A stretch of DNA of 18,814 nucleotides from an uncultured Vampirovibrio sp. (GTDB lineage: Bacteria; Cyanobacteriota; Vampirovibrionia; Gastranaerophilales; Gastranaerophilaceae), in assembly GCA_910577635.1 (NCBI GenBank), contig CAJTNR010000032.1:1-18814 (forward strand). The letters are read 5' to 3'. Of the stretch, positions 6,605 through 16,332 are shown piece after piece. The first letter of the stretch is position 1. Each line of letters starts with the position of its first letter. A program made the translations under genes and the position numbers. The notes below the pieces were generated by a model. It did not search any database. It worked only from the letters and a program-made list of their open reading frames with translations, and was not told the DNA's origin.

Positions 6605-8962
6605 CTATTGGTTGTAATATCTTTCTATAATATCTTTTTTATCTAACTCCATTTCAGATATCGGGGAATTAAATATAATCTCTTCATCATTAATAGATTG
6701 TATTTTTTCTTTTAACCAATCCAAGTCTTCAAAATCAAAACCATATCGTAACAACATAATTTCTTTTGCATCGTTTGTTCCATACTTTATGCAATTCACC
6801 ATAGATAAAGCCCTGGAGTCATGAGTTTTATTATAGTACAATTGAAAAACTGCAGATATAGGATTACTTAAAGAAAATGACAAAACCGTATCTAAATATT
6901 CATAAGTATCATAAACCAGTGTGTCATAGTCAAAATCTTTCAATTTTGCGCCTTCATCGAATAATGATTTTTTAAACGCATTTACATTTGGTAATTCACT
7001 AGGTATTTGTGAGTATTTTAATTCAATTAAATCAAGTTCTTTTTTATATTCATTTTCAGAGATAATTCTTTCATTTAATTTTTTTCTAAGTGTATTTCTT
7101 TTTTCATCTTCAGTAATATAGTTATATCTAAAAGCTACTATTTGACTAAAGGACCTACCTTGAACCCTCCATAATAATATTCTTAATGCTACACTAAGTA
7201 TAGCTTTTTCCGCTTCATTTAAATTGTTTCTTCTTAAATGTTTTACGAAGATTTCCTTAAAAGCATTTTTTATATTTTCACGCAAATCTTTATTTATATT
7301 TTGATAATCTTTAGCACCGATAATATTACCATCTTTAAATAAATTATCTAAAATTAATTTTATTTCATTGTTTAAGTTAGCATTTTCCAGTCGTTCTTTT
7401 TGCAATTCGGTTATTTGCAATTCATCATTAAACGTATTATCTTTTGTTGCTTCAACTAAATCTAAGATATCTTCAGATAATGATTCTTGGTTTTCATTAT
7501 CAAGCTCTGAAGTATTTTTTATATTTGAATCATAATTCATTCTTTCTAAAAAATTGTTGTAATTTGTTTGTGGGATAATTGCGTAGCCAAAATCAAAGTT
7601 ACTTAGCGAAGATTTATTCCTTCCTGCTCTTCCAATCAAATTTTTTAATTCAAGCACCTTTTTATCTTTTGAACCTCTAAATCGATAATTATCAATCCAT
7701 ACTACATCAAAAGGCATATTAATTCCTTGAAGCAATGTTGATGTTGCAAAACAAATTTTGGCATAACCTAAATTTATAAATTTTTCTATCAGATAACGAG
7801 CTCTTAGGGGAATGGAGCCATGATGGATAACAACTCCTCTCTGCATCATTGTTATTAGATTAGAAACTTTACCTTGCTCTGCAGCACCAATATATTCCTG
7901 TAATTCTTTAATTATCGATACAGCAATAGGATCTGTAATTTTATTACATAAGTCAATATATTCTTTAAATTTTTCTATATGTTTTTTATTATAAATATTA
8001 TTTTTTGATGCATAGATAAGAATAGTAGAGCCTTCTTGTTTTAAGATTTTTTTTATTATATTACGAGTATAATAAAAACGATCAGATTTAAATGTAGGTC
8101 TATAAGCAAATATATCAGAATTAACAGGAGTTAAATATATTTTACCAACCGAATTTTGTTTATAGTTTCTTGCTACTGTGTCTTCTTGAATATTATGTTT
8201 TTCAAATTGCGCTTGAGGATTATTGATAAATGGATGCGCAAAAACTTTAGTGGCTCGAGGAAAGGCGTTATTAATACGCCTAATTAGAGAATCAAAAGTT
8301 AGCCCCCTTAGCTCTTCTTCTGACAACTGAGCTTCATCAATTAGAAATAAACCAATGTTAAAAATATCTTTAAATTTGAACAACTCTCTAGCTCTCTCCG
8401 GAGTTAAAATAAAAACCCTCCTACTAGTATGTTTAGTATTAACATTTTCAACAAATTGAAGAACAAGGACATCTTTGCATCCCTTTAGTATTTTGAAGGC
8501 CTTGTTAAGATATTCTGCAATTAAAGCTCTGGATGGAACTATAATAACAATATCGTCTTTACGATTTTTAATTAAATCCATAAAAAGATATGATTTACCC
8601 GAACTTGTGGGTGCAGAAAAAGAAAAATATTTTTTCTCATCTATGTTTTTGGCCATGTTTGCTTGCAATGGAGTGTAAGAATTATCATATTCTTTCTTTA
8701 TATTCTTGGCATAAGCATCATAAATTGTCTCAATTAGGGAACCAGGTGTTAGTGGCTTATAAAATAAGCCCATTAAATACAAGATTTTATTTTCGTACTG
8801 TTTAAATATTTTAGGGTGAAATAATTTTATATAAGATAATTTTTCAAGATCAACTTGAGAAATAGGTCCTTTTATATAAAGTTTATTAATTATTTCAATA
8901 ATTATTTTGTCAGCATTTTTTGCTCTTATTATATTTTTTTTATTAATTCTAGGTTTTATCAT
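6605..8962 (-). CDS. hamB: HamB, Hachiman anti-phage superfamily 2 helicase
   Basis: A 785-residue helicase. Motifs in order: Walker A SAPTSSGKS (116-124), motif Ia IVPSRALIAE (141-150), LTPERA (186-191), DEAQ box (209-212), HHGSIP (380-385), motif V FATSTLLQGINMP (405-417) and motif VI LIGRAGR (442-448). The layout is that of Ski2/HamB-like helicases. The identity rests on the partner gene: the ATG overlaps the hamA stop by four bases (ATGA), and hamA carries the characteristic DUF1837 nuclease. In characterised Hachiman, HamB holds HamA inactive, scans DNA, and releases the nuclease on sensing damaged or aberrant DNA, which clears DNA from the cell. The C-terminal 300 residues are helical and charged without a motif I can name. 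The gene is intact, but its expression may suffer because the frameshift in hamA stops translation about 190 bases before its start. Confidence 0.87.
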   Translation of the reverse strand: MIKPRINKKNIIRAKNADKIIIEIINKLYIKGPISQVDLEKLSYIKLFHPKIFKQYENKILYLMGLFYKPLTPGSLIETIYDAYAKNIKKEYDNSYTPLQANMAKNIDEKKYFSFSAPTSSGKSYLFMDLIKNRKDDIVIIVPSRALIAEYLNKAFKILKGCKDVLVLQFVENVNTKHTSRRVFILTPERARELFKFKDIFNIGLFLIDEAQLSEEELRGLTFDSLIRRINNAFPRATKVFAHPFINNPQAQFEKHNIQEDTVARNYKQNSVGKIYLTPVNSDIFAYRPTFKSDRFYYTRNIIKKILKQEGSTILIYASKNNIYNKKHIEKFKEYIDLCNKITDPIAVSIIKELQEYIGAAEQGKVSNLITMMQRGVVIHHGSIPLRARYLIEKFINLGYAKICFATSTLLQGINMPFDVVWIDNYRFRGSKDKKVLELKNLIGRAGRNKSSLSNFDFGYAIIPQTNYNNFLERMNYDSNIKNTSELDNENQESLSEDILDLVEATKDNTFNDELQITELQKERLENANLNNEIKLILDNLFKDGNIIGAKDYQNINKDLRENIKNAFKEIFVKHLRRNNLNEAEKAILSVALRILLWRVQGRSFSQIVAFRYNYITEDEKRNTLRKKLNERIISENEYKKELDLIELKYSQIPSELPNVNAFKKSLFDEGAKLKDFDYDTLVYDTYEYLDTVLSFSLSNPISAVFQLYYNKTHDSRALSMVNCIKYGTNDAKEIMLLRYGFDFEDLDWLKEKIQSINDEEIIFNSPISEMELDKKDIIERYYNQ

Positions 8963-9661
8963 ATTTCAATCCCTATAAAAAATACTTCTGGATATTTATG
9001 TAAGTATTGTTTGACTTTATTACTTTCCTGTATGGTTTTAAAGATATTTTCAAAATTATTAAGAACGGAAAAAGCAGCAACATAGCCTTTAAAATCTTGT
9101 GTTAAATGTTTTTCATTAATTGATTTATTTAGCTTTTGTAAATCAGTCAATTCTCTAACATCCTTTTTTTTTGTCAATAAATCTACATATTTGAGAAATG
9201 GCTGTTGAGTATGCATTTTGGTTTGAATTAAATTTCGCTTCACCAAAAAACAATATGCTATTATTGGATATTGTATGAAAATCAAACCCAGGATTTCCCT
9301 TAGCCTTTTCTTTCCATAGTTCTGCTAAGGGAAATTTGTCATGATTATAACTATTCTGCAACGTAGATTGTGCAACAGAAGAAATCATATACTCGCCAAA
9401 TTCGGCACCAATTTCGTTACCAACACTTTTAAGTATTGTAACTAGATCGTCAATTGTGTCTTTAGAGCGTTCTAAAAAAGAATTATAATCTATTTCGTTA
9501 TCAAGTTCCTTTAGCCAACTATTATCGATTATATCCACAATCATTTCTGCAGCCTTTTGACTTATGTTTTGAACTTTTACACGAATGTAGTTTAACTTGC
9601 AATTTTTGCAAGTTATTTGTTCCGTCTCTATAATTTCAAACGAAGTTTTATCTTTATTCAT
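8959..9661 (-). pseudogene. hamA: HamA (DUF1837) Hachiman nuclease, frameshifted in an A9 run
   Basis: The first frame gives 168 aa with the DUF1837 hallmarks GAEFGEYMISSVAQSTL, PLAELWKEKAKGNPGFDFHT and FFGEAKF. D127 and E141-x-K143 form a PD-(D/E)xK-type active site. The frame then ends at DKKKGC-stop (9155). The break is in nine A on the coding strand (plus-strand T9, 9164-9172). With eight A the frame reads DKKKDVRELTDLQK and continues to a TGA at 8959, giving a 233-residue protein that overlaps hamB by four bases. The truncated form keeps the catalytic residues but lacks the last 66 or so residues. AGGAG lies four bases before the ATG at 9661. The break may be an assembly error, real inactivation, or a slippage-prone tract that restores some full-length protein. 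I am sure of the family but not of the state. Confidence 0.85.
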
Positions 9662-9872
9662 AACTCTCCTGAGTTTAATAATACTTTATATATTCAAAAA
9701 TTAATTAAAATTTAAAGAAAAATTAATATTTGCATTTAATTTTCAAAAAAGTTAATTTTAAGTTTTATTTTACATTAATCACAGAGTTAGTTATAGATAA
9801 ATATATTTTGGAGTCACAAAAGTGAATGCCATTTTTGTGATACAATTTTTGTAAGCTTTAGGAAGGTGTTTA
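9662..9872. other. Divergent intergenic region between hamA and hsdR
   Basis: 211 bases, extremely AT-rich, serving as the control region of two divergent defence operons. The hamA side contains TATTAT (9683-9678, minus strand) as a possible -10 without a clear -35. The hsdR side has an inverted repeat and a -10 (separate entry). No open reading frame of note is present. Confidence 0.5.
9814..9846 (+). promoter_or_regulatory. hsdR operon promoter -10 with adjoining inverted-repeat operator
   Basis: TCACAAAA (9814-9821) and TTTTGTGA (9833-9840) form a perfect 8-bp inverted repeat with an 11-base spacer. It is followed at once by TACAAT (9841-9846), a plausible -10. No good -35 lies at the usual distance, since the repeat occupies that space; this fits a site bound by a regulator that represses or activates. 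The hsdR ribosome site AGGAAGG (9860-9866) follows. Confidence 0.5.
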
Positions 9873-12800
9873 ATGAAATTTAATGAAGATTCAAGGGTGA
9901 AATTACCTGCTATACTTACTTTAACAAGAATGGAATATGATTATATCTCGTTAAAAGATGCCAAGTGGGATATTGAGACAAATATTTTTCCTGAAATCTT
10001 TGTAAAAAGTATAAAAAAGATTAATAAAGACTTGAATCTTTCGGATAGTGACGTAGAAATGCTTTTAAAAGAACTTTCAAGCATTTTAGATTATGAAGAT
10101 TTAGGAAGAGAATTTTATAAAAGGCTAACTGCCACATCCGGACTTAAATTAATAGATTTTGAACATTTTGGCGATAATACCTTTAATGTTGTAACTGAGC
10201 TTACTTGCAAAAATGGTGATGATGAATTTAGACCTGACATTACTCTTTTAATTAATGGCATGCCACTTTGTTTTATTGAAGTTAAAAAACCAAATAATCA
10301 AAATGGAATACAAGCTGAAAAAGACAGAATGATGAATACACGATTCGTTAACAAAAAATTTCGTAAATTCATCAATATAACACAAATGATTATGTATTCT
10401 AACAATATGGAATATGATGAAACTGAAACAATTCCTATTAGTGGTGCTTTTTATTCAACCACATCATTAAAAGAAGTTTTCTTTAATAAATTTAAAGAAG
10501 AACAATCTGAAGAGTTAAGATTTATTTTAAAGCCAGAAGATGAAGAACTAGAAAAATATATTTTAAAAGATAATAATCTTATTGCAATTAAAGATTCACA
10601 AGAATTCAAGACAAATAAGCAAATAGAAACATCTCCTACAAATAGAATGTTATTGTCTCTATTCTCTAAAGATAGACTAAAAGCCTTTTTACAATATGGC
10701 ATAGCTTATGTAGAAAAAGAAAAGAACGAAACAAAAATAATCGAAAAACATATAATGCGATATCCACAATTTTTTGCATCAAAAGCAATTCAAACAAAAT
10801 TGGATGATGATATTAAAAAAGGAATTATTTGGCATACACAAGGTTCAGGTAAAACCGCATTAGCTTATTTTAATGTTAAATGGCTAACCAACTATTACCA
10901 AAAGCGAAATATTGTTCCAAAATTCTATTTTATTGTTGATAGACTAGATTTATTAAATCAGGCTAAATTAGAATTTTTAGCAAGAGGACTAAAGGTTAAT
11001 ACTGTTAATACTAAAAGTGAATTTCATACAGCAATTGGCAATATAACTTCAAAAGAAGGTGATACGGGCGAAAATGAAATAACCGTTGTTAATATCCAAA
11101 AATTCTCAGAAGATTCTATGGCCGCAAAAACAGACTATAATATTAAAATACAGCGGGTCTATTTTATTGATGAAGCACACAGGAGTTATAACGAAACGGG
11201 CTCTTTCCTCGCAAACTTAATTAATTCAGACAGAAATGCTGTTTTTATATCATTAACCGGGACTCCATTAATTGGGAAAACAAAATCTACCACTATTTGG
11301 GGAGATTATATTCATAAATACTATTACAACTCTTCAATTGCTGATGGTTATACATTACGATTAATAAGAGAAGATATAGAAACTCAGTATAAATCTCAAT
11401 TATCAGAAATTTTAGCGCAAATAAGAGTTCTAAGAAAAGATATTGACCCAAAAGATGTTTATGCGCATCCAAGATTCGTAGAGCCAATGCTTGATTGCAT
11501 TATGGAGAATTTAAGAAAATCAAGAATTCAATTTAATGATGATACTATTGGCGGAATGATTGTATGTCATAGTTCGGAACAAGCAAAAGAGTTTTTTGAA
11601 ATTTTCAAATCAAAATATTTTGATAAACCATTTGATAAACATAGTGCTAAAAAAGCGGAAATTATTTTACATGATGTTTACTCAAAAGATGAGAGGAAAG
11701 AAATTGTAAAAGATTTCAAAGCCGGAAACATTGATGTTCTATTTGTTTTCAATATGTTACTTACCGGTTTTGATACTCCAAGGCTTAAGAAACTATTTGT
11801 TGGACGACAAATTAAAGAGCATAACTTATTACAAACTCTAACAAGAGTTAATAGACCATATAAGGATTTTAAATATGGTTATGTTGTAGATTTTGCAGAC
11901 ATTACAAAGGAATTTGACAAAGCAAATAAAGCATATTGGGATGAATTGCAAGGTGAACTTGGCGATGAAATGGAATACTATAGCAATTTATTCAAGACTC
12001 AAGAAGAAATCGAATCTTATATTAGGGAAATTAAAGAAACTTTATGGGAATTTGATACCCACAATGCAGAAATATTCCAACAAGAAATTTCTAAAATATC
12101 TGATAAAAAACAGTTACAAAAAATTAAAAAAGCTCTTGTAACAGCAAAAGAATTGTATAACGTAATTCGATTTAATAATTATACAGAAATACTTGAAAAA
12201 CTTGATTTTTATAAAATGAAACAACTTTTAGCAGAAGTTGAACGTCATATCGGAATTATCAATCAAAGGGAAGCCTTAGAAAACGGGACTGATACAACAA
12301 TGCTGTTGAATGAAGCTATTGAAGATATTATCTTTGTTTTTAGAAAACGAGGAGAAGAAGAACTCAAACTCGCAGATGATTTAAAAGAAGCCTTAAGAAA
12401 AGCAAGAGAAAGCCTAAGAGATAATTTTGACAAAAAAGATCCCGAGTTTGTAACTCTAAAAGAAGAACTTGAAAGGATATTTAAAAAAGGTAACCTTGAT
12501 GAAATAACTCAAGAAGAAATGAAAGTGAATATTCCTTTTTTAAGAAAAATTTATGATGCAGCAAAAGAATTAAATAGGAAAAACGCTTTATTAAAACAAA
12601 AATATGACAATGATGAAAAATATGCAAGAATTCATAAAAGAATTAGAGAGGATAAACTAACCCAAAAGGAATCCGAAATCCACGAAGTTTTAACAGATAT
12701 AAAGAAACAAGCTGATGATGCAGTTGAAAACAACCAAAACATCTTGAAAAATGAAAACTTTTTCTCTAATATGGTGCAAAAGCTTGTAGTTGAAGGTTTT

Positions 12801-12896
12801 AGAAAGATTTTCAAATTGGATGCACCAACAGCAAAAAGAATAAACAAATACGTTGTAGATGAATATACAAATGAATTTAATGGAGAATGTGCTTAA
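9873..12896 (+). CDS. hsdR: Type I restriction enzyme R subunit
   Basis: The motor and nuclease subunit of a type I restriction-modification complex. It binds the M2S core, pumps unmodified DNA past itself and cuts at a distance. The 1007-residue protein has the N-terminal nuclease domain with D122 (FRPDITLLIN) and E136-V-K138 (FIEVKKP), the PD-(D/E)xK centre. The SF2 translocase follows, with HTQGSGKT (321-328), FIVDRLDLLNQ (353-363), DEAH (433-436), LTGTP (461-465), LLTGFDTP (629-636) and QTLTRVNR (654-661). A charged helical C-terminal region (about 700-1000) would contact the methylase core. All key residues are present. The ATG at 9873 has AGGAAGG at a normal distance. It is the first gene of hsdR-hsdM-hsdS-abiH and ends four bases before the likely hsdM start. 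Confidence 0.95.
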   Translation: MKFNEDSRVKLPAILTLTRMEYDYISLKDAKWDIETNIFPEIFVKSIKKINKDLNLSDSDVEMLLKELSSILDYEDLGREFYKRLTATSGLKLIDFEHFGDNTFNVVTELTCKNGDDEFRPDITLLINGMPLCFIEVKKPNNQNGIQAEKDRMMNTRFVNKKFRKFINITQMIMYSNNMEYDETETIPISGAFYSTTSLKEVFFNKFKEEQSEELRFILKPEDEELEKYILKDNNLIAIKDSQEFKTNKQIETSPTNRMLLSLFSKDRLKAFLQYGIAYVEKEKNETKIIEKHIMRYPQFFASKAIQTKLDDDIKKGIIWHTQGSGKTALAYFNVKWLTNYYQKRNIVPKFYFIVDRLDLLNQAKLEFLARGLKVNTVNTKSEFHTAIGNITSKEGDTGENEITVVNIQKFSEDSMAAKTDYNIKIQRVYFIDEAHRSYNETGSFLANLINSDRNAVFISLTGTPLIGKTKSTTIWGDYIHKYYYNSSIADGYTLRLIREDIETQYKSQLSEILAQIRVLRKDIDPKDVYAHPRFVEPMLDCIMENLRKSRIQFNDDTIGGMIVCHSSEQAKEFFEIFKSKYFDKPFDKHSAKKAEIILHDVYSKDERKEIVKDFKAGNIDVLFVFNMLLTGFDTPRLKKLFVGRQIKEHNLLQTLTRVNRPYKDFKYGYVVDFADITKEFDKANKAYWDELQGELGDEMEYYSNLFKTQEEIESYIREIKETLWEFDTHNAEIFQQEISKISDKKQLQKIKKALVTAKELYNVIRFNNYTEILEKLDFYKMKQLLAEVERHIGIINQREALENGTDTTMLLNEAIEDIIFVFRKRGEEELKLADDLKEALRKARESLRDNFDKKDPEFVTLKEELERIFKKGNLDEITQEEMKVNIPFLRKIYDAAKELNRKNALLKQKYDNDEKYARIHKRIREDKLTQKESEIHEVLTDIKKQADDAVENNQNILKNENFFSNMVQKLVVEGFRKIFKLDAPTAKRINKYVVDEYTNEFNGECA

Positions 12897-12900
12897 TAGT

Positions 12901-14529
12901 ATGGATTTAGAATTTAAAAGAAAAACAGAAGATTTAATTGATAATTTAAAAGCAATTTGCGGAAGTTATGGACTGGGCAATGATGGTAATGAATTTAAAA
13001 TCATAACACAGATTTTTCTCTATAAATTCATGAATGATAAATTCGATTATGAAGTAAAACAACTTGATGAAAAGTTAAAAAAATCTAAAAACTGGGAGCA
13101 AGAGATACAATCTTATTCTGATGATGATTATGAAATGCTGCTTTTGCAACTTGGCAATAATGCAAAATTACAAAGAGAACAATATCTATCAGCCATGTTT
13201 AACAGACAAAACGAGCCTGATTTTGCAAAATTACTTGATGATACATTGATTAATATTGCGACTGATAATAATGACATATTCTCTGTTAAAACAGAAACAG
13301 GTGCAAAAGTTCAACTTTTTGATAGATTGAGCAATTTTATAACCGATCCTTCAAAAAGAGATGATTTTGCAAGGGCAATAATATCTAAACTTTTTGAATT
13401 TAATTTCGAACAAGCTTTTACACAAAAGTATGATTATTTTGCAACAATTTTTGAATATTTAATTAAAGACTATAACAAAGATGGTGGCGGCAAATATGCA
13501 GAATATTATACTCCACACGCTGTTGCAAGAATTATGTCAAATATTCTTGTCGGAAAAGATGAAAATGTTTCCAATGTTACATGTTACGATCCATCAGCAG
13601 GTTCCGGCACATTGTTAATGAGCATTTCCCACGCAATTGGTGAGAATAAGTGTTCAATCTATTCTCAAGATATTTCTCAAAAATCATCAGGAATGCTTAG
13701 ATTGAACCTTATATTAAATAATTTAGTACATTCTATTTCGAATATTATACAGGGTAATACTTTGACTGATCCATATCATACTGATGATAACGGAAACTTA
13801 AAGAAATTTGATTACATTGTTTCAAATCCACCATTTAAGCTTGATTTCTCAGATTATAGAGAAGAATTAGATTCAGAAACCAATAAAACAAGATTTTTTG
13901 CGGGAATTCCAAAAGTTCCAAATAAAGACAAAGATAAAATGGCGATATACCTTTGTTTTCTTCAACACATTATATATTCTCTAAATGATAAAGGTAAAGC
14001 CGCTGTTGTTGTCCCAACAGGATTTATTACAGCTCAATCAGGAATAGAAAAGAAAATCAGGGAAAAATTAGTTGATGAAAAGATGTTGAAAGGCGTTGTT
14101 TCGATGCCATCAAATATTTTTGCAACAACAGGCACAAATGTTTCAGTCCTTTTTATTGATAAAACAAATACAGATGGAAAGGTTCTTTTAGTAGATGCTT
14201 CAAAGCTTGGTGAAAAAGTAAAAGAAGGCAAAAACCAAAAAACAGTGCTATCAGGAGAAGAAGAAAATAAAATTATAAATACTTTTAACAATAAAGAGGA
14301 GATAGAGGATTTTTCAATCCTTGTATCTTATGACGACATAAAAAACAAAAATTATTCATTCTCTGCCGGTCAATATTTCGATGTAAAAATCGAATATGTT
14401 GATATAACCGCAGAAGAATTTGAAGCAAAGATGAATGAATATAAAACAAATCTTCGAGAATACTTTGAACAATCTCACAAATTGGAAAACGAAATACAAA
14501 AACAATTGGGGTTGTTGAAGTATGAATAA
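12901..14529 (+). CDS. hsdM: Type I DNA methyltransferase M subunit (N6-adenine)
   Basis: Transfers a methyl group from S-adenosylmethionine to adenine in the target chosen by HsdS, protecting host DNA and forming the core to which HsdR binds. Counted from the ATG at 12901 (542 aa), it starts with the conserved HsdM N-terminal helical domain (LKAICGSYGLGNDGNEFKI). It then has GGGKYAEYYTP (195-205), motif I DPSAGSG (230-236) for S-adenosylmethionine, and motif IV NPPF (309-312), the N6-adenine catalytic motif. Earlier in-frame ATGs at 12859, 12871 and 12880 would overlap hsdR. I prefer 12901 because conserved sequence begins there, although no clear ribosome site is seen; reinitiation after hsdR is likely. 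It overlaps hsdS by eight bases. Confidence 0.94.
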   Translation: MDLEFKRKTEDLIDNLKAICGSYGLGNDGNEFKIITQIFLYKFMNDKFDYEVKQLDEKLKKSKNWEQEIQSYSDDDYEMLLLQLGNNAKLQREQYLSAMFNRQNEPDFAKLLDDTLINIATDNNDIFSVKTETGAKVQLFDRLSNFITDPSKRDDFARAIISKLFEFNFEQAFTQKYDYFATIFEYLIKDYNKDGGGKYAEYYTPHAVARIMSNILVGKDENVSNVTCYDPSAGSGTLLMSISHAIGENKCSIYSQDISQKSSGMLRLNLILNNLVHSISNIIQGNTLTDPYHTDDNGNLKKFDYIVSNPPFKLDFSDYREELDSETNKTRFFAGIPKVPNKDKDKMAIYLCFLQHIIYSLNDKGKAAVVVPTGFITAQSGIEKKIREKLVDEKMLKGVVSMPSNIFATTGTNVSVLFIDKTNTDGKVLLVDASKLGEKVKEGKNQKTVLSGEEENKIINTFNNKEEIEDFSILVSYDDIKNKNYSFSAGQYFDVKIEYVDITAEEFEAKMNEYKTNLREYFEQSHKLENEIQKQLGLLKYE

Positions 14530-16324
14530 AGAATATTTGTGTATCAATGACAAAATCATATATGAAACAAAAGGTTCTACACCTAAATATGTTGCTGAAA
14601 GCACTAGAATAGTATTGAATCAAAAATGTATAAGAAACGGGATGATTGATTATTCTTTTGCACAATACATATCAGAGCAACAAAATATAGCAGATGAAAA
14701 ATATATTAAAGTTGGAGATGTTCTTTTAAACTCAACTGGTCAAGGTACGGCTGGAAGATGCGCCTTTGTAGATCATCTGCCAAAAAATTACAAAGTGACT
14801 GTCGATTCTCATATGCTAATATTGCGTTTTAAAAATATAGAATTGGCAAGATTTTTTGCATATTCTCTATACAATCAAGAAAATTATATCCTTGAATTAT
14901 TGACAGGCAGTTCCGGACAAGGCGAACTAGATAGGGAAATTGTATACAATATATCCTTTCCTTATTCAAATTCGAATTTAGCAATATTTAATCAAATACT
15001 AGTATCAATAAATAAAAAAATTCAATTAAATAACAAAATAAATATTGAATTAGAAAAAATAGCAGAAGATTTGTATAACTATTGGTTTGTTCAATTTGAC
15101 TTTCCTGATAAAAATGGACGTCCCTATAAATCGAGTGGGGGCAAGATGATTTACAATGAAAAACTTAAAAGAGAAATCCCTAATAATTGGCAAGAAGGAA
15201 AACTTTTTGATTATATAGAAAATGAAAAAGGTGGGGATTGGGGTAAAGATGAGCCACAAGGTAATTATTCATTAAAAGTCAAATGTATTAGGGGTGCAGA
15301 CATTCCTACCTTGAATACTTGTTGTATTTCAGATGTTCCTATAAGATATATAAACAAGAGTAACACATTTAAAATTTTAAATAATAATGACATAATTATT
15401 GAAATTTCTGGAGGTAGTCCGATACAATCAACAGGAAGAATTGCATATATCAATAGCGAATTATTAAGTAAATATGATTCCAAGTTAATCACTTCAAATT
15501 TTTGCAAAGCAGTTTCTTTAAAATCTTCAAAATATGTATATAATTTCTATTTGGAATGGCAAATACTTTATAATCAAGGAATTTTCTTTAATTATGAAGG
15601 GAAAACTACTGGAATAAAGAACTTATTATATGATGATTTCATTAATTCATATAATACAGTAATTCCAGACAAGGATACAATAGAACAATTTTATAAAATT
15701 GTAGAACCAATTTTTAGTCAAATTCAGAGAAATTGCAAAGACGCAATCAGCCTTATAAAATTAAGAGATTTTATTTTACCCATGCTTATGAATGGTCAAG
15801 TTTCAGTTGTTGATTCGCAAAAGAATAATTTATCAGAAGAAAAAATTATAAAAAAATCTTTAGAATTTTGGCAATCACACGGAAAGATGGACATAGATCA
15901 GTTTGCAAGAGAAAATGGAATTTTAGTCTATAAAGATAATGAACAGAAAAAAGGTGCCGTGTCATATAATGCAGAAAAAGATTTATATGAAATTGCAGTA
16001 AAAGATCCTCGTGACAATTTTACAATTGCACATGAAATAGGACATATTTTAAGGCATAAAAATGAATTAAAATCGGGGACTCTAGGTCGAAAATCTGAAG
16101 AATCGGGTACAAAAATTATGGAACATGAAGCTGATAGTTTAGCAGCAGAAATTCTAATGCCAGAAAAGTATGTATTGCAATATATGCAAGATAAAAACAA
16201 AACAGAAAAAGATTATTTAGACGAAAAATTTATTAAGGAATGTGCAAAATATTTTAATGTTAACCCACCTACTATGAATATTCGTTTAAAAAATCTTGGC
16301 TTTAAAATTCCATACATAAGGTAA
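14522..16324 (+). CDS. hsdS: Type I specificity subunit HsdS fused to an ImmA/IrrE-type zinc metallopeptidase
   Basis: A single 600-residue frame. Residues 1-429 form a full HsdS: first target-recognition domain (to about 150), first coiled-coil spacer (IFNQILVSINKKIQLNN...LYNYWFVQFDFPD), second recognition domain (about 220-385), second spacer, and the typical HsdS ending LRDFILPMLMNGQVSV. Instead of stopping, it continues through a linker (about 430-440) into an ImmA/IrrE (peptidase M78) domain. This domain has HEIGH (504-508) as zinc ligands and catalytic Glu, and MEHEADSLAAEILMP (533-547) with the third ligand, probably E536. HsdS picks the DNA target; M78 proteases cleave repressors or other regulators. 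A fused protease might trim HsdR, a repressor, or itself when restriction must be switched. That role is inference. No usable internal ribosome site was found ahead of the protease part. The start overlaps hsdM by eight bases. Confidence 0.92.
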   Translation: MNKEYLCINDKIIYETKGSTPKYVAESTRIVLNQKCIRNGMIDYSFAQYISEQQNIADEKYIKVGDVLLNSTGQGTAGRCAFVDHLPKNYKVTVDSHMLILRFKNIELARFFAYSLYNQENYILELLTGSSGQGELDREIVYNISFPYSNSNLAIFNQILVSINKKIQLNNKINIELEKIAEDLYNYWFVQFDFPDKNGRPYKSSGGKMIYNEKLKREIPNNWQEGKLFDYIENEKGGDWGKDEPQGNYSLKVKCIRGADIPTLNTCCISDVPIRYINKSNTFKILNNNDIIIEISGGSPIQSTGRIAYINSELLSKYDSKLITSNFCKAVSLKSSKYVYNFYLEWQILYNQGIFFNYEGKTTGIKNLLYDDFINSYNTVIPDKDTIEQFYKIVEPIFSQIQRNCKDAISLIKLRDFILPMLMNGQVSVVDSQKNNLSEEKIIKKSLEFWQSHGKMDIDQFARENGILVYKDNEQKKGAVSYNAEKDLYEIAVKDPRDNFTIAHEIGHILRHKNELKSGTLGRKSEESGTKIMEHEADSLAAEILMPEKYVLQYMQDKNKTEKDYLDEKFIKECAKYFNVNPPTMNIRLKNLGFKIPYIR

Positions 16325-16332
16325 ATGGTTTT

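Noticed and set aside
6240..9180. Programmed -1 ribosomal frameshifting at the two A-runs
   Set aside because: Both sites need a +1 (or -2) change to rejoin the frames, so the common -1 slippery mechanism does not fit; transcriptional slippage or error remains possible.
15887..16324. The metallopeptidase as a separate gene starting at an internal ATG
   Set aside because: The ATG at 15887 directly abuts GGAAAG with no spacing, and the frame is open without a break from HsdS; a fusion is the simpler reading.
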